A stretch of DNA of 64,000 nucleotides from JALHNI01 sp044226365 (GTDB lineage Bacteria; Acidobacteriota; Terriglobia; Bryobacterales; Bryobacteraceae). Shown piece after piece: positions 18,101-25,179 of the stretch. The notes beneath the pieces were generated by a model. It searched no databases, was not told where the DNA came from, and worked only from the letters and a program-made list of their open reading frames with translations. The position numbers were made by a program, and so were the translations under genes. Positions within the stretch are counted from its first letter, which is position 1. Each line of letters begins with the position of its first letter. The stretch spans positions 41,710-105,709 of the forward strand of contig JBGAHE010000006.1 of the NCBI GenBank assembly GCA_044226365.1. The letters run 5' to 3'.

Positions 18101-18445
18101 GACAGTCACTGTATCGGTCGTCGAGCCGACCGCCAGCGAAATATCGAACCGCGCATCCTGATCCACCTGCAGCACGATGCCGCGCATGGACTTCGACGAG
18201 AACCCCGCCGCTTCCACCATCATCGTGTACTCGCCGATGGGCAGTTGCTGCAGCAGATACTCCCCGCTGGCCCCGCTTTGCACCGACTTGCTTTGGGAAG
18301 TCGCCCCGTTCGTCACGGTGATCTTGGCCCCGGCGATAAAGGAGCCTGTAGGGTCCGTCACCACCCCCGAAACTCTGGCCGTCGGCTGCTGCGCGGCCAG
18401 CGGCAGCAGGAAGAGCGGAACACACAACAAGGTGAAGATTCTCAT
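15119..18445 (-). CDS. Oar-like TonB-dependent receptor with carboxypeptidase-regulatory N-terminus
   Basis: 1108 residues from the ATG at 18445, which has AGGA about 7 bases upstream and opens a clean signal peptide (MRIFTLLCVPLFLLPLAAQQ). Residues 20-105 are a carboxypeptidase-regulatory-like beta sandwich (ARVSGVVTDPTGSFIAGAKI). The plug follows (IVNMPLNGRAFWQLAQLTPG), then a large beta-barrel with repeated Oar-type blocks such as SGTNQFHGSMYEYLRNDKVQ and RNQFGATFGGPINRDDIFFF, and an aromatic C-terminal strand ending FSLKFSF. It is an outer-membrane protein and its ligand is unknown. Acidobacteria carry many paralogues, probably for polymer or peptide uptake. A 269-base gap separates it from the divergent gene at 18715. 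Confidence 0.94.
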   Translation of the reverse strand: MRIFTLLCVPLFLLPLAAQQPTARVSGVVTDPTGSFIAGAKITVTNGATSQSKSVQSGASGEYLLQQLPIGEYTMMVEAAGFSSKSMRGIVLQVDQDARFDISLAVGSTTDTVTVDASAPLLVTDTSSVGQVIENKAIVNMPLNGRAFWQLAQLTPGVVFTPGGSDISSGGQGIRATRVGLRISGSSRLAGGWFLDGFDITEYELGATSITPSTDALQEFKVLAGGMSAEYALPSVINAALKSGTNQFHGSMYEYLRNDKVQARNFFSPTVNPLKRNQFGATFGGPINRDDIFFFVDYEGGRTRQGTTFNSAVPSAAALNGDFTGGRAIFNPLTTRENPAVAGQFLRDPFPNNVIPASMLSKQAAFFKPYFPAPNSPNSRYIYAPALSLDTDKFDIKVSPRLTQKDSLVSRYSFANNTESDPAAYPSLGSYPLRSRAQNAGLSYMHIFSPNITTESAFNYYRCFFYFLNASEFNGKNVVGLAGIPGFEGVSDLQPAAPLLNLSGYAAWQGSTDNRPKANRIRTYQYRTSVAWNHGDHDMKFGAQLSHQAHAFLNGNASQGTFNFDGRYTNNPLNAGATGDAWGDFLLGYPFSVQRSTPIQIFGNTGNFWSFYGQDNWRVSRSLTLNVGLRWELNSMLNGIRGQTNAFNFATGKVIIPSKGGSPDLTAQPGSAQIYQVFRNQIELSEDKGLPWSIRYPDNRAVAPRFGFAWRPGNSDRWVVRSAYGIFYVYPDTNITLGLVRTPPFVVLQTIQNDVPTRATPVPSRNLSNYFLGQPLVDANATPGISTGGTNYRSTYTQTWNLNLQHQFAHNVAMEVGYVANKGTRTQHSSQYNIPFPGAGNVQARRPYPQWGVLDYKIWGGSSSYQSLQAKLEKRFNNGFSFLGSYAWSKCLDGPGSEEGGSPVWYMDNLNRGRCDFDVPHNFVTSYIWELPFGRGRKFLGNAPKALDFVVGGWQWQGINTLQAGVPYSVSISVDRANTGTSQRPDAIAAPFVPRELGCWYYTSANSTCRAMFPNQADTFALPANFTYGNAGRNILRGDKLIQMDMSLIKQFRVTESKYFDFRAQVFNVTNTPSFSNPGGSWNLATGGTVTGTRNQPRLYEFSLKFSF

Positions 18446-18714
18446 ATTGATCCTGAATCGCAAAACGATTGGGCTGGATCTTATCACCGCGTTCTGACGA
18501 TTGGTCCTACCAACAGGCCGGAACCCGCGGCGAACATGTTCTACCCCTGTTCTCGCCCTGTTTGGACTACGTTAGACCCTCGCGCAAACCCTTCAAAACA
18601 AATCGGATCTATGCCTGAACGCGACGCACCGTCCCACAGGCCCCACCCCCGCGTGTAACGATGCCCAACCGAGCTCTTAACCCATGTCCCAGCCGGCCCC
18701 CGAACAGGATGATA

Positions 18715-19589
18715 ATGAAGCCTGCTGCGCGGATGAAATCCTTCTTGCTTCTTTTCGTCGGCCTGGGCGTGCTCGCGTCTGGCGCCGAACGGCTGGGATC
18801 CGGCCTGGAACTGCAGTTGCCCACCGGCTGGAAGCTCACACCCACCGGACCGGGCGCGATGCTCTCGCCCCCCTCGCACGACACCGAAAGCGAGATGTAC
18901 ATCGCCGGCGGCGATCCGGAGGCCAAAAACCTCGACGACCCCCAGTTGCTCGCGCAGTTGATGTCGCGCTATTTCCCCGGCGTCTCCGCCACACCCGTCG
19001 GCGCGCCAACTCCCTTTAAGGCCGTCGGTGGCCGCGGCATGGCCTACGTCTACAGTGCGCGCAGCGGCAACGAACCCGCTCGCATCAGTCTTTATCTGGT
19101 GGGGTTAGATGGCGGGATTGGCGTACTGGCGGCGATCGGCCGGCCCGACCCCATCACCCGGCGCGGCGCGGACCTGCTCGCCATCGCCACCACCTTCCGC
19201 GGCCAACTCGTGGGGCCCAAGCCCGGCACCGCCCTCAGCAGCAACTGGACCCAGCGCCTCAGCGACAAGAAGCTCGTCCAATTCAGCGGCTACTCGAGCG
19301 GCGGCAATTCGGGCGGAATGAACAGTCAGAAGACGCTCTATCTCTCCGCCACGGAAACTACGCCTTCCGCTCGCAGAGCTCCGTCTCGATGACGGTTCCG
19401 GGAGCCAGTGGCAGTTCCTCCGGCCAAAACGCGGATCAAGGCAATTGGCGGGTGGTGGAGCAGGCCGGCCAAGCTTTCCTCGAGATGACCTCGAGCAAAG
19501 GTGCGACCGAACGCATTGCACTCTCGCTAAACGGAACACAAACTCTACTGAACGGCAAACGCTGGTTTGTCGTCGGCATCAACGAATAA
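18715..19589 (+). pseudogene. Secreted hypothetical protein interrupted by a one-base frameshift
   Basis: Two consecutive frames join into one 291-residue protein if one base is restored near 19350. The first frame starts at ATG 18715 (AGGA 6 bases upstream) with signal MKPAARMKSFLLLFVGLGVLA and runs to TLYLSA, after which it reads nonsense and stops at 19392. The second frame supplies NYAFRSQSSVSMTVPGASG, then GNWRVVEQAGQAFLEM and ends RWFVVGINE. The span is 875 bases, one short of a multiple of three, as one missing base predicts. The C-terminal part resembles a lipocalin-like repeat seen in other exported bacterial proteins. Function is unknown. A real mutation and a sequencing error are both possible. 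Confidence 0.72.
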
Positions 19590-19785
19590 GCCCACTCCCC
19601 CGCCGGCCCAGGTCCATCCTCCGCGACCGGGGCCGGGACGCCATCGCTATGAGCCGCTAGCCCTCTCGAACGTTTCAGCCTGACCATCGACGAGAGGCGG
19701 TCGCCCCCGAGGGCGCCAAAATACCCTCTCGACAGGAGTATCGCCCGCCACTCCACGCACGCCTAATCGACCAAGAGGATTCAAC

Positions 19786-20697
19786 ATGACGATGCAGCTG
19801 AAGTGGATCGCGATGACAGCGGCGGGGGCAGTGACCGCCGCCGTCATCGGACTCTGGAACCGCCCGCCCCGCCTGGTGGCCGAGTTCGCCGAGCCGGCGC
19901 TGGTGCTTTCAGGGACCATCGTCCCGGCCGCCACCGCCGTGCTCCCCGGCCACCCGCAAACGCTGGCCGTGCCTTTGAACAGTTGGGTGCAGCGCGGTAC
20001 GGTCTTGGCCAGCCGGGACGCCGAGTTATCGCAACCCGGTCAGGAGCCTGTGGCGCGCTTGCGTTCGGACGCCGCCCCCAGCGGACCTTCGCTGATTGAA
20101 CTCGAACAGCACGAGTCACAGGCCGAAGCCGTGGATGAAGATCGCGGCCGCGAACTCCGGCGCCGGCAGATGCTCTACCGCGCCGCGATGCTGCCCGAGC
20201 TCGACTACGACGCCGCCGTCACCGCCCAGCATGCTGCCGACGTCTCGGTGGAGGGGGCCCGTAGCGCGGTGGCCAACGCCGCCGTCGAGCAGGACCTCGC
20301 CACCTTAGCGAGCCAGGAGGCGCAGCTCGAACAGCACCCGCCAGTTCCCACGCGGCTGAAGCGTGCGCGCACTGGCCTCATCGTCGCGCCGACGGATGGC
20401 ATCGTCGTGGCCACCGGCGAAGGCTCCGCGGCGCAACTCGGCATCGCCGCCGACCCGCGCCGCCTGCAGGCCTTCGCTCTGGTCGCTCAGACGGACCTGA
20501 TGTCGATCCGCCTGGGCGAGCATGCCGCCCTGACGCTCGATGCCACGCCGCAAGTGCACTTCGGCGCCACCGTCAGCGCCATTTCGCCCGAGCCCATTGA
20601 TGGCGAAGGCAAGTTTTATCAGGTCACCTTTGCCGTGGACAATCCGCAGGGCGCCGCACTCTCCGGCGCGCCCATGCACGCCCAGTTGACACGCTAG
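19786..20697 (+). CDS. HlyD-like periplasmic adaptor protein (orphan)
   Basis: 303 residues with a good GAGG ribosome-binding site 7 bases before the ATG. The N-terminus is a signal anchor (WIAMTAAGAVTAAVIGLW). A first lipoyl-like half (ALVLSGTIVPAATAVLPGHP) precedes a helical hairpin at about residues 105-180 (QAEAVDEDRGRELRRRQMLY). The second half has LIVAPTDGIVVATGEGSAA and a beta-barrel section LVAQTDLMSIRLGEHAALTL. These are features of membrane-fusion (HlyD/AcrA-type) proteins, but the protein is short and no transporter gene is adjacent. Its stop shares the CTAG tetranucleotide with the convergent response-regulator gene. It may serve a pump encoded elsewhere. Confidence 0.75.
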   Translation: MTMQLKWIAMTAAGAVTAAVIGLWNRPPRLVAEFAEPALVLSGTIVPAATAVLPGHPQTLAVPLNSWVQRGTVLASRDAELSQPGQEPVARLRSDAAPSGPSLIELEQHESQAEAVDEDRGRELRRRQMLYRAAMLPELDYDAAVTAQHAADVSVEGARSAVANAAVEQDLATLASQEAQLEQHPPVPTRLKRARTGLIVAPTDGIVVATGEGSAAQLGIAADPRRLQAFALVAQTDLMSIRLGEHAALTLDATPQVHFGATVSAISPEPIDGEGKFYQVTFAVDNPQGAALSGAPMHAQLTR

Positions 20698-21080
20698 GCG
20701 AGTTCCGGGCAAAGGTACTCCGCCCCGCCGGCCGCCACGCGGATCGCCGTGGCCAACACCGGCGGGGCGCTTCGCTTCAGCACGTAGCCGCGCACGCCCA
20801 GCGAGCGGGCCTCTTCCACAAACGCGCGATCTTCGTGCACCGTGAAGAACACCACCGGCGGATTGCCGCGCCGCAACAGTTGGGCCGCCACTTCGAACCC
20901 ATCCATCAGCGGCATGGAAACATCCGTCACCACCACATCGGGCTGCAATGCGTCGTAAGCGGCCAGTAGAGCCTCGCCATCGGAAAACATGCCCACGATC
21001 TCGAACTCGCCCGCCAGGTTGCGCCACACTTCCGCCTGCAAGCCGGGATGATCGTCAGCCAACGCCACGCGGATCTTCAT
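20694..21080 (-). CDS. Stand-alone receiver-domain response regulator
   Basis: 128 residues from ATG 21080 (GAGG-type site upstream; the longer frame adds ten weak residues). It is a complete NarL-like receiver: acidic pocket LADD at 8-10, phospho-acceptor D53 in VVVTDVSMPLMDGFEV, T-loop FFTVHED, and lysine in YVLKRSAPP. It ends at YLCPELA with no DNA-binding domain. It is the third gene of a histidine kinase, LuxR regulator, receiver set and may act as a phosphate sink or by protein contact. Loss of the HTH, rather than design, is also possible. It is separated from the preceding gene by 74 bases containing a small hairpin (21131-21146). Confidence 0.88.
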   Translation of the reverse strand: MKIRVALADDHPGLQAEVWRNLAGEFEIVGMFSDGEALLAAYDALQPDVVVTDVSMPLMDGFEVAAQLLRRGNPPVVFFTVHEDRAFVEEARSLGVRGYVLKRSAPPVLATAIRVAAGGAEYLCPELA

Positions 21081-21154
21081 GGGCCGATTCCTCTGCTTCC
21101 CATCAGACACGATCGCCCGCGCCGAATGAACTGGGAGAAGTCCCAGCGTTCGCG

Positions 21155-21796
21155 CTACGCCGTAATAATGCCGTGGCGAAGGGCGTACTGCACCAGCTCC
21201 GCATTACTTTTCACCCCCAGCGTCTCGATGATCGCGTATTTGTGATACTCGGCCGTCTTCACGGACACGTTGAGGATAGCCGCCACCTCCTTATGCGACT
21301 TGCCCTCCGCCAGCAGTTGCAGCACCTCGCGTTGACGCGGCGTCAACTTGGCCCACGCGTCCTCGCGCTTCGAATTCGCGCGGCCCACCACGTCCAATAA
21401 GTCGCGCGTCACCGCGGGCGAAAGGAACGTGCGCCCCAGCAGCACTTCGCGGATAGCCGTGCGCAATTCGGCCGCGGGCGAGCTCTTCAGGATGTAGCCC
21501 GAAGCCCCGGCGTCCAGCGCCTCGCGCGCCAGCGTCGCATCCGCATGCATGGTGAGCATCAGAATCTTCGCCACGCATCCCGCCTCGCGCAATTGCCGCG
21601 CGCAATCCACGCCATTGAGCGAGGGAATCGAGACGTCCAGGATCACCAGGTCCGGCTGCAGCCGCTCCACCTCCGCCCTCACCGATCGACCATCCGCCAC
21701 GTCGCCCACCACGTCGTATTCGTGTTCCAGCAGCCGCCGCAAGCCGTCCACCACCAGGTGATGATCGTCCGCAATCAGGATAGTCGGTAAGCTCAC
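21155..21796 (-). CDS. LuxR/NarL-family response regulator
   Basis: 213-residue two-domain regulator. Receiver: ADDHH near residue 10 and phospho-acceptor D54 in LVILDVSIPSLNGVD, with lysine in YILKSSPAAEL. The C-terminal LuxR helix-turn-helix is at about 150-205: KLTPRQREVLQLLAEGKSHK, then EVAAILNVSVKTAEYHKYAI. It lies 22 bases downstream of its cognate kinase gene. The kinase should phosphorylate D54 and promote dimerisation and DNA binding. Targets are unknown, but the divergent exported-protein genes at 23164 onwards are candidates (inference). Confidence 0.95.
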   Translation of the reverse strand: MSLPTILIADDHHLVVDGLRRLLEHEYDVVGDVADGRSVRAEVERLQPDLVILDVSIPSLNGVDCARQLREAGCVAKILMLTMHADATLAREALDAGASGYILKSSPAAELRTAIREVLLGRTFLSPAVTRDLLDVVGRANSKREDAWAKLTPRQREVLQLLAEGKSHKEVAAILNVSVKTAEYHKYAIIETLGVKSNAELVQYALRHGIITA

Positions 21797-21818
21797 GAGG
21801 ACCCCTTCATTCGAAGCT

Positions 21819-23042
21819 TCAGCTTAGTTCAGCCAACGGAACCCGCGCCACCACTTCCGTGCCTGCACCCGGCGTCGAGCGGATGGCGAGCCCGCCGTCG
21901 AGCGCCCGCAGACGTTCGCGCATACTCATCAGGCCCATGCCGCCCGAGGCTGTATGCGGGTGAAAGCCCACGCCAAAGTCCTCCACGCGCAGCACCAGCT
22001 CGCCTTCGGCTACCCGCAGCGTCACGTCCAGCCGTGCCGTTTGCGCGTGCTTCAGGCTGTTCTGCATGCACTCCTGAAACACGCGATACAGCGCGAGCCC
22101 CAATGCTTCCGGCACCTTGCGCGGCACATGCTCCGCGCTGAACCGCACGTCGAGCGATGTCCGCTGGCGCAGCGTTTCGCATTCCGCGCGCACGGCCGCC
22201 ACCAAACCAATCTTCTCGAGCACCGCCGAATGCAGATTGCGTGACATGAGTTGCAGGTCGCGCGCCACCTCCCCCAATCGCTCGCTGCTCGCCGTCAACG
22301 TCTGCCGGACCTCGGGCGAGACATCCGCCCTCTCCGCCGCGCCGGCAAGCTCATAGAGCAAGCCCGCCAATCGTTGCCCCACGTCATCATGCAGATCACG
22401 CGCAATGCGCCGGCGCTCCTCGTCCCGCGAATGCAGCAGCCGCATCGAAAGGCCCTCCAACTCGGCGCGCGCCTTCACCACCGCCTCATGCTCCACTTCC
22501 GCCGCCCGCTCCAGTGCCCAGAAATGCCGAAAGGCGAGCACCACCACCAGCACCGCCGCCAACCCAGCCAGCAGCACGCCGATCCACAAGCGCTGCTCCA
22601 CGCGCTGTGCGATCTCTTCGGCTTCGCCGGCGGCCGCTAGGGACCGGCGACGGTCCTCAAAGCCGGTCCGCACCAGCGCCTCGAGCAGGCCGCGATGGGC
22701 CGCCGGCGTGGTCGGAGCGGCGAGATAGGCAGTCAGCGCCGCATCGAACTCGGCTCCCGAAACCGGCGCGCCCCGGCGATAGCTGCGAATCGCTTCGGCC
22801 ACCCGCTGCGGCTCAGAGCTCTCGGCCGTCTGTCCGCTCAACAAGGTGAACGCCCGCTCCAGCAACTCCGTGCGCAGAAGGAACTGACGCAAGTCCGCGC
22901 TGTCGCGCCGGCCCAGCTCATCGAGCGACGTGTTGGCGTAAAGGCCGAAGCCCACAATGCAGAGCAGCAACCCGCCCAGGCACGCCAGCAGCAAGGTGCG
23001 AATCCTCTGCCGGAGAAAATGATGCGCGTCCGGAGGGGACAT
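21819..23042 (-). CDS. Sensor histidine kinase, HisKA_3 (NarX/DesK-like)
   Basis: 407 residues from ATG 23042; an upstream in-frame GTG at 23078 would add 12 residues. There are two transmembrane helices at about 14-35 and 153-171, enclosing a roughly 115-residue helical periplasmic sensor of unknown ligand. A short coiled linker leads to the HisKA_3 dimerisation helix with RRIARDLHDDVGQRL, phospho-acceptor H218. The HATPase domain follows: VFQECMQNSLKHAQTARLDV (N box), VEDFGVGFHP (G1), GGMGLMSMRERL (G2). It is the first gene of a kinase / LuxR regulator / receiver operon. Confidence 0.94.
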   Translation of the reverse strand: MSPPDAHHFLRQRIRTLLLACLGGLLLCIVGFGLYANTSLDELGRRDSADLRQFLLRTELLERAFTLLSGQTAESSEPQRVAEAIRSYRRGAPVSGAEFDAALTAYLAAPTTPAAHRGLLEALVRTGFEDRRRSLAAAGEAEEIAQRVEQRLWIGVLLAGLAAVLVVVLAFRHFWALERAAEVEHEAVVKARAELEGLSMRLLHSRDEERRRIARDLHDDVGQRLAGLLYELAGAAERADVSPEVRQTLTASSERLGEVARDLQLMSRNLHSAVLEKIGLVAAVRAECETLRQRTSLDVRFSAEHVPRKVPEALGLALYRVFQECMQNSLKHAQTARLDVTLRVAEGELVLRVEDFGVGFHPHTASGGMGLMSMRERLRALDGGLAIRSTPGAGTEVVARVPLAELS

Positions 23043-23163
23043 GCCCTGTATTATCCCTGGGACTTCCGGGGTCACCAACTAGGAATACTGCTAGTGGGAT
23101 CCGCGTCCCGCAACACGTACGCTGCGATTAGTTGGCCGCCACGCCAACCAGAAGGAACGTCAC

Positions 23164-23688
23164 ATGTTCAGTAAAACTCCCCTCGCCTCCGGCCTGCTCC
23201 TTTCCGCCCTCGCTTGCTTGTCTTACGGCGAAACCTTGCACGGGGTGATCCGGAAGCTTGACACCACCGCCAAAACCGTCGTGGTGAAGACCGGTGAGGG
23301 CACCGAGAAAACGCTTCACTACACCGAAAAGACTGTGGTGCACGGTGCGGAGGCCACCGAACGCGGGTCCTGGAAAGGCTTGAAGGAAGGCACCGAAGTC
23401 GTGGCCCGCTCCACCGCCAAAGGCACCGAGGAGACCGCCGTCGAAATGGGCCGCGTGGGCCATGGCGGCTTCAAGGTCGTGGAAGGCACCGTCGTCCGTG
23501 TCGATCACGCGGGCAAGATCATCGTGGTGAAGGGCGCCGATGGCACCGAGCACACGATCCATGCCACCGGACACGCCTTCGCTGCCTTCGGCAAAGAGAC
23601 AGCTAAGGGCACCGAGAAAACGGCCAAAGTCACCGTCTATTACACGGAGTCCGCCGGAAAGAAGATCGGCCACTTCATCCATGGTTAA
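23164..23688 (+). CDS. Secreted protein with two internal repeats, unknown function
   Basis: 174 residues with AAGGA 7 bases before the ATG. The signal peptide is MFSKTPLASGLLLSALACLS. The mature part looks like an internal duplication: residues about 25-75 (LHGVIRKLDTTAKTVVVKTG, GTEKTLHYTEKTVV) and about 100-160 (VEGTVVRVDHAGKIIVVKGA, GTEHTIHATGHAF) share the pattern G-x-V-x(3)-D-x(3)-K-x(2)-VVK, then GTE-x-T-x-H. The protein is rich in K, T, E and G and reads as a small beta structure resembling DUF5666-like domains. It is transcribed away from the kinase operon and ends at a strong terminator. Function is unknown. Confidence 0.75.
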   Translation: MFSKTPLASGLLLSALACLSYGETLHGVIRKLDTTAKTVVVKTGEGTEKTLHYTEKTVVHGAEATERGSWKGLKEGTEVVARSTAKGTEETAVEMGRVGHGGFKVVEGTVVRVDHAGKIIVVKGADGTEHTIHATGHAFAAFGKETAKGTEKTAKVTVYYTESAGKKIGHFIHG

Positions 23689-23726
23689 AAGCTTGCCGCC
23701 AGTCACTCCGATCGACGCTGGCTTCA

Positions 23727-23762
23727 GGGCGCGGCCCACTCCGTTTGCCGCGCCCCTTTTTT
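23727..23762 (+). terminator. Rho-independent terminator after the repeat protein gene
   Basis: A perfect 9-bp stem GGGCGCGGC / GCCGCGCCC with an 11-base loop is followed by CTTTTTT. It begins about 40 bases after the stop at 23688 and closes this monocistronic unit before the convergent PEGA gene. Confidence 0.9.
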
Positions 23763-23767
23763 GCTTT

Positions 23768-24193
23768 CTACGAACCACTTGGACTCGCCGGCGACGGCGT
23801 CAGCGGCAGATCCGGCCGCAGCTTCAACGTCTTGCCGGCCACCACAAAAACTCGCTGGTCATAGGGCTCGCGCCCGATGGCGCGGACTTCGATCTCATAA
23901 GTGCCCGGCCGCAGGTTCATCGACTTCAACTGACCCACCGAACCGGCGTAGGTGCCGTTAATAAACACGTCCGCATCCTTCAGCTTCGTGTCCAGCCGCA
24001 CCACGCCCATGTTCGGCGGCAGCCCCATCGCCCCGCCGTAAGGCGCGCCCCAGTAACCGTAGTAGGGGCCGAAGCCGCCCCAGTAGCCATAGCCGAACGA
24101 AGGTCCCACAAGCACACCCACGCGGCCGCGGGCCATCGCCGACATCGGCAGCAACGCGGCCATCGCCGCGCCAGCCAGGAATAGCTTTTTCAT
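23768..24193 (-). CDS. PEGA-domain exported protein, Gly/Tyr-rich
   Basis: 141 residues from ATG 24193; GGAGG lies 6 bases upstream of it and 3 from the adjacent ATG at 24196. The signal is MKKLFLAGAAMAALLPMSAMA. A Gly/Tyr/Trp-rich stretch (FGYGYWGGFGPYYGYWGAPY) follows, then a PEGA domain at about 65-125: MGVVRLDTKLKDADVFINGT, YAGSVGQLKSMNLRPGTYEI, EVRAIGREPYDQRVFVVAGK. PEGA domains are small surface-associated beta folds whose function is structural or unknown. It is convergent to the repeat protein and divergent from the DUF3300 gene (167-base gap). Confidence 0.85.
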   Translation of the reverse strand: MKKLFLAGAAMAALLPMSAMARGRVGVLVGPSFGYGYWGGFGPYYGYWGAPYGGAMGLPPNMGVVRLDTKLKDADVFINGTYAGSVGQLKSMNLRPGTYEIEVRAIGREPYDQRVFVVAGKTLKLRPDLPLTPSPASPSGS

Positions 24194-24360
24194 CATGCAC
24201 CTCCGAAACCGTTTCTCTCTCGGTTTCCATTGGAGTAGACGCAATGGACGCCATCCTGATTCCTACCCTCCGCGGGGGAGTTTTCTTCCGCCGGACCACT
24301 AGGAGTTTTCACAGTAGGATCCCGGCGCGCGTCCGCCTACGCTCGACTTAGGAGCCATCG

Positions 24361-25176
24361 ATGAAACGTACCCTCGCTGCACTTTTCGTTGCAGCCACGC
24401 TTGCGGCGCAGGGGCCGCTGAATCCCCCCCAGTTACAAGACCTCGTCTCGCGGATTGCCCTCTATCCCGATCCCTTACTGGCCCAAGTGCTCACCGCCTC
24501 CACTTACTCGAACCAACTCGCCGACGCCGCCAACTGGGCTGACCAGCACGCTTACCTCACCGGCCAGGACCTCGCCCGCGCCATCAGCCAGGACAACCTG
24601 CCCTGGGACCCCAGCGTCATCGCCCTGCTGCCCTTCCCTAGCGTCCTCGACCAACTGGCCGCCAATCCCGCCTGGGCCCGCCAACTCGGCGACGCCGTCC
24701 TGAGCCAACGTGCCGACGTGATGGATGCCGTGCAGGCCATGCGCCAAAAGGCCGCTAACTTCGGCTATCTGCAGAATTGGCCGCAATACCGCATCGTCAA
24801 CGACGTACCCGGCTACATTCAAATCCTGCCCCTGGATCCGGCTTATTACTATGTGCCCGTCTATGACCCGCTCATCGTTTTCCGGCGCCCGCGCGCCAGC
24901 GTCTCCGTCGGCATCAATTTTGGCCCGCGCATCTTTCTCGGCGTCATCTTCAATCAATGGGGTTGGGGGCACTCCGGCATTGGCTGGTCGAATCACACGG
25001 TGATCCTCGACGGCCGTCCTTGGTTGCGCTCGCGCGACAATTACCGCATTTACCGCCATCCCTACAGCGCGCCTTACCGCCCGCCGGGTCCGCGGGGCGA
25101 ACATCATGAGCTGCGCCCGCCGACCGGACGGCATGAGCCTCCGCACCGGGAACCCGGGCGCGGAGAACGCAAGTAA
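24361..25176 (+). CDS. DUF3300 family exported protein
   Basis: 271 residues with TAGGAG about 7 bases before the ATG. A short signal (MKRTLAALFVAATLAAQG) is followed by the DUF3300 core: RIALYPDPLLAQVLTASTYS, QLADAANWADQHAYLTGQDL, LPWDPSVIALLPFPSVLDQL and MRQKAANFGYLQNWPQYRIV. After PAYYYVPVYDPLIVF comes a short hydrophobic segment and a basic Pro/His/Arg-rich tail that looks disordered. The biochemical role of DUF3300 is unknown. It is 3 bases upstream of a histidine kinase gene, so it may be part of the same sensory unit, for instance as an accessory envelope protein (inference). Confidence 0.88.
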   Translation: MKRTLAALFVAATLAAQGPLNPPQLQDLVSRIALYPDPLLAQVLTASTYSNQLADAANWADQHAYLTGQDLARAISQDNLPWDPSVIALLPFPSVLDQLAANPAWARQLGDAVLSQRADVMDAVQAMRQKAANFGYLQNWPQYRIVNDVPGYIQILPLDPAYYYVPVYDPLIVFRRPRASVSVGINFGPRIFLGVIFNQWGWGHSGIGWSNHTVILDGRPWLRSRDNYRIYRHPYSAPYRPPGPRGEHHELRPPTGRHEPPHREPGRGERK

Positions 25177-25179
25177 CTC

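Noticed and set aside
21131..21146. 6-bp hairpin CTGGGA-GAAG-TCCCAG between the two response-regulator genes
   Set aside because: Short stem and no U-run; too weak to call a terminator, noted in the receiver gene entry only.
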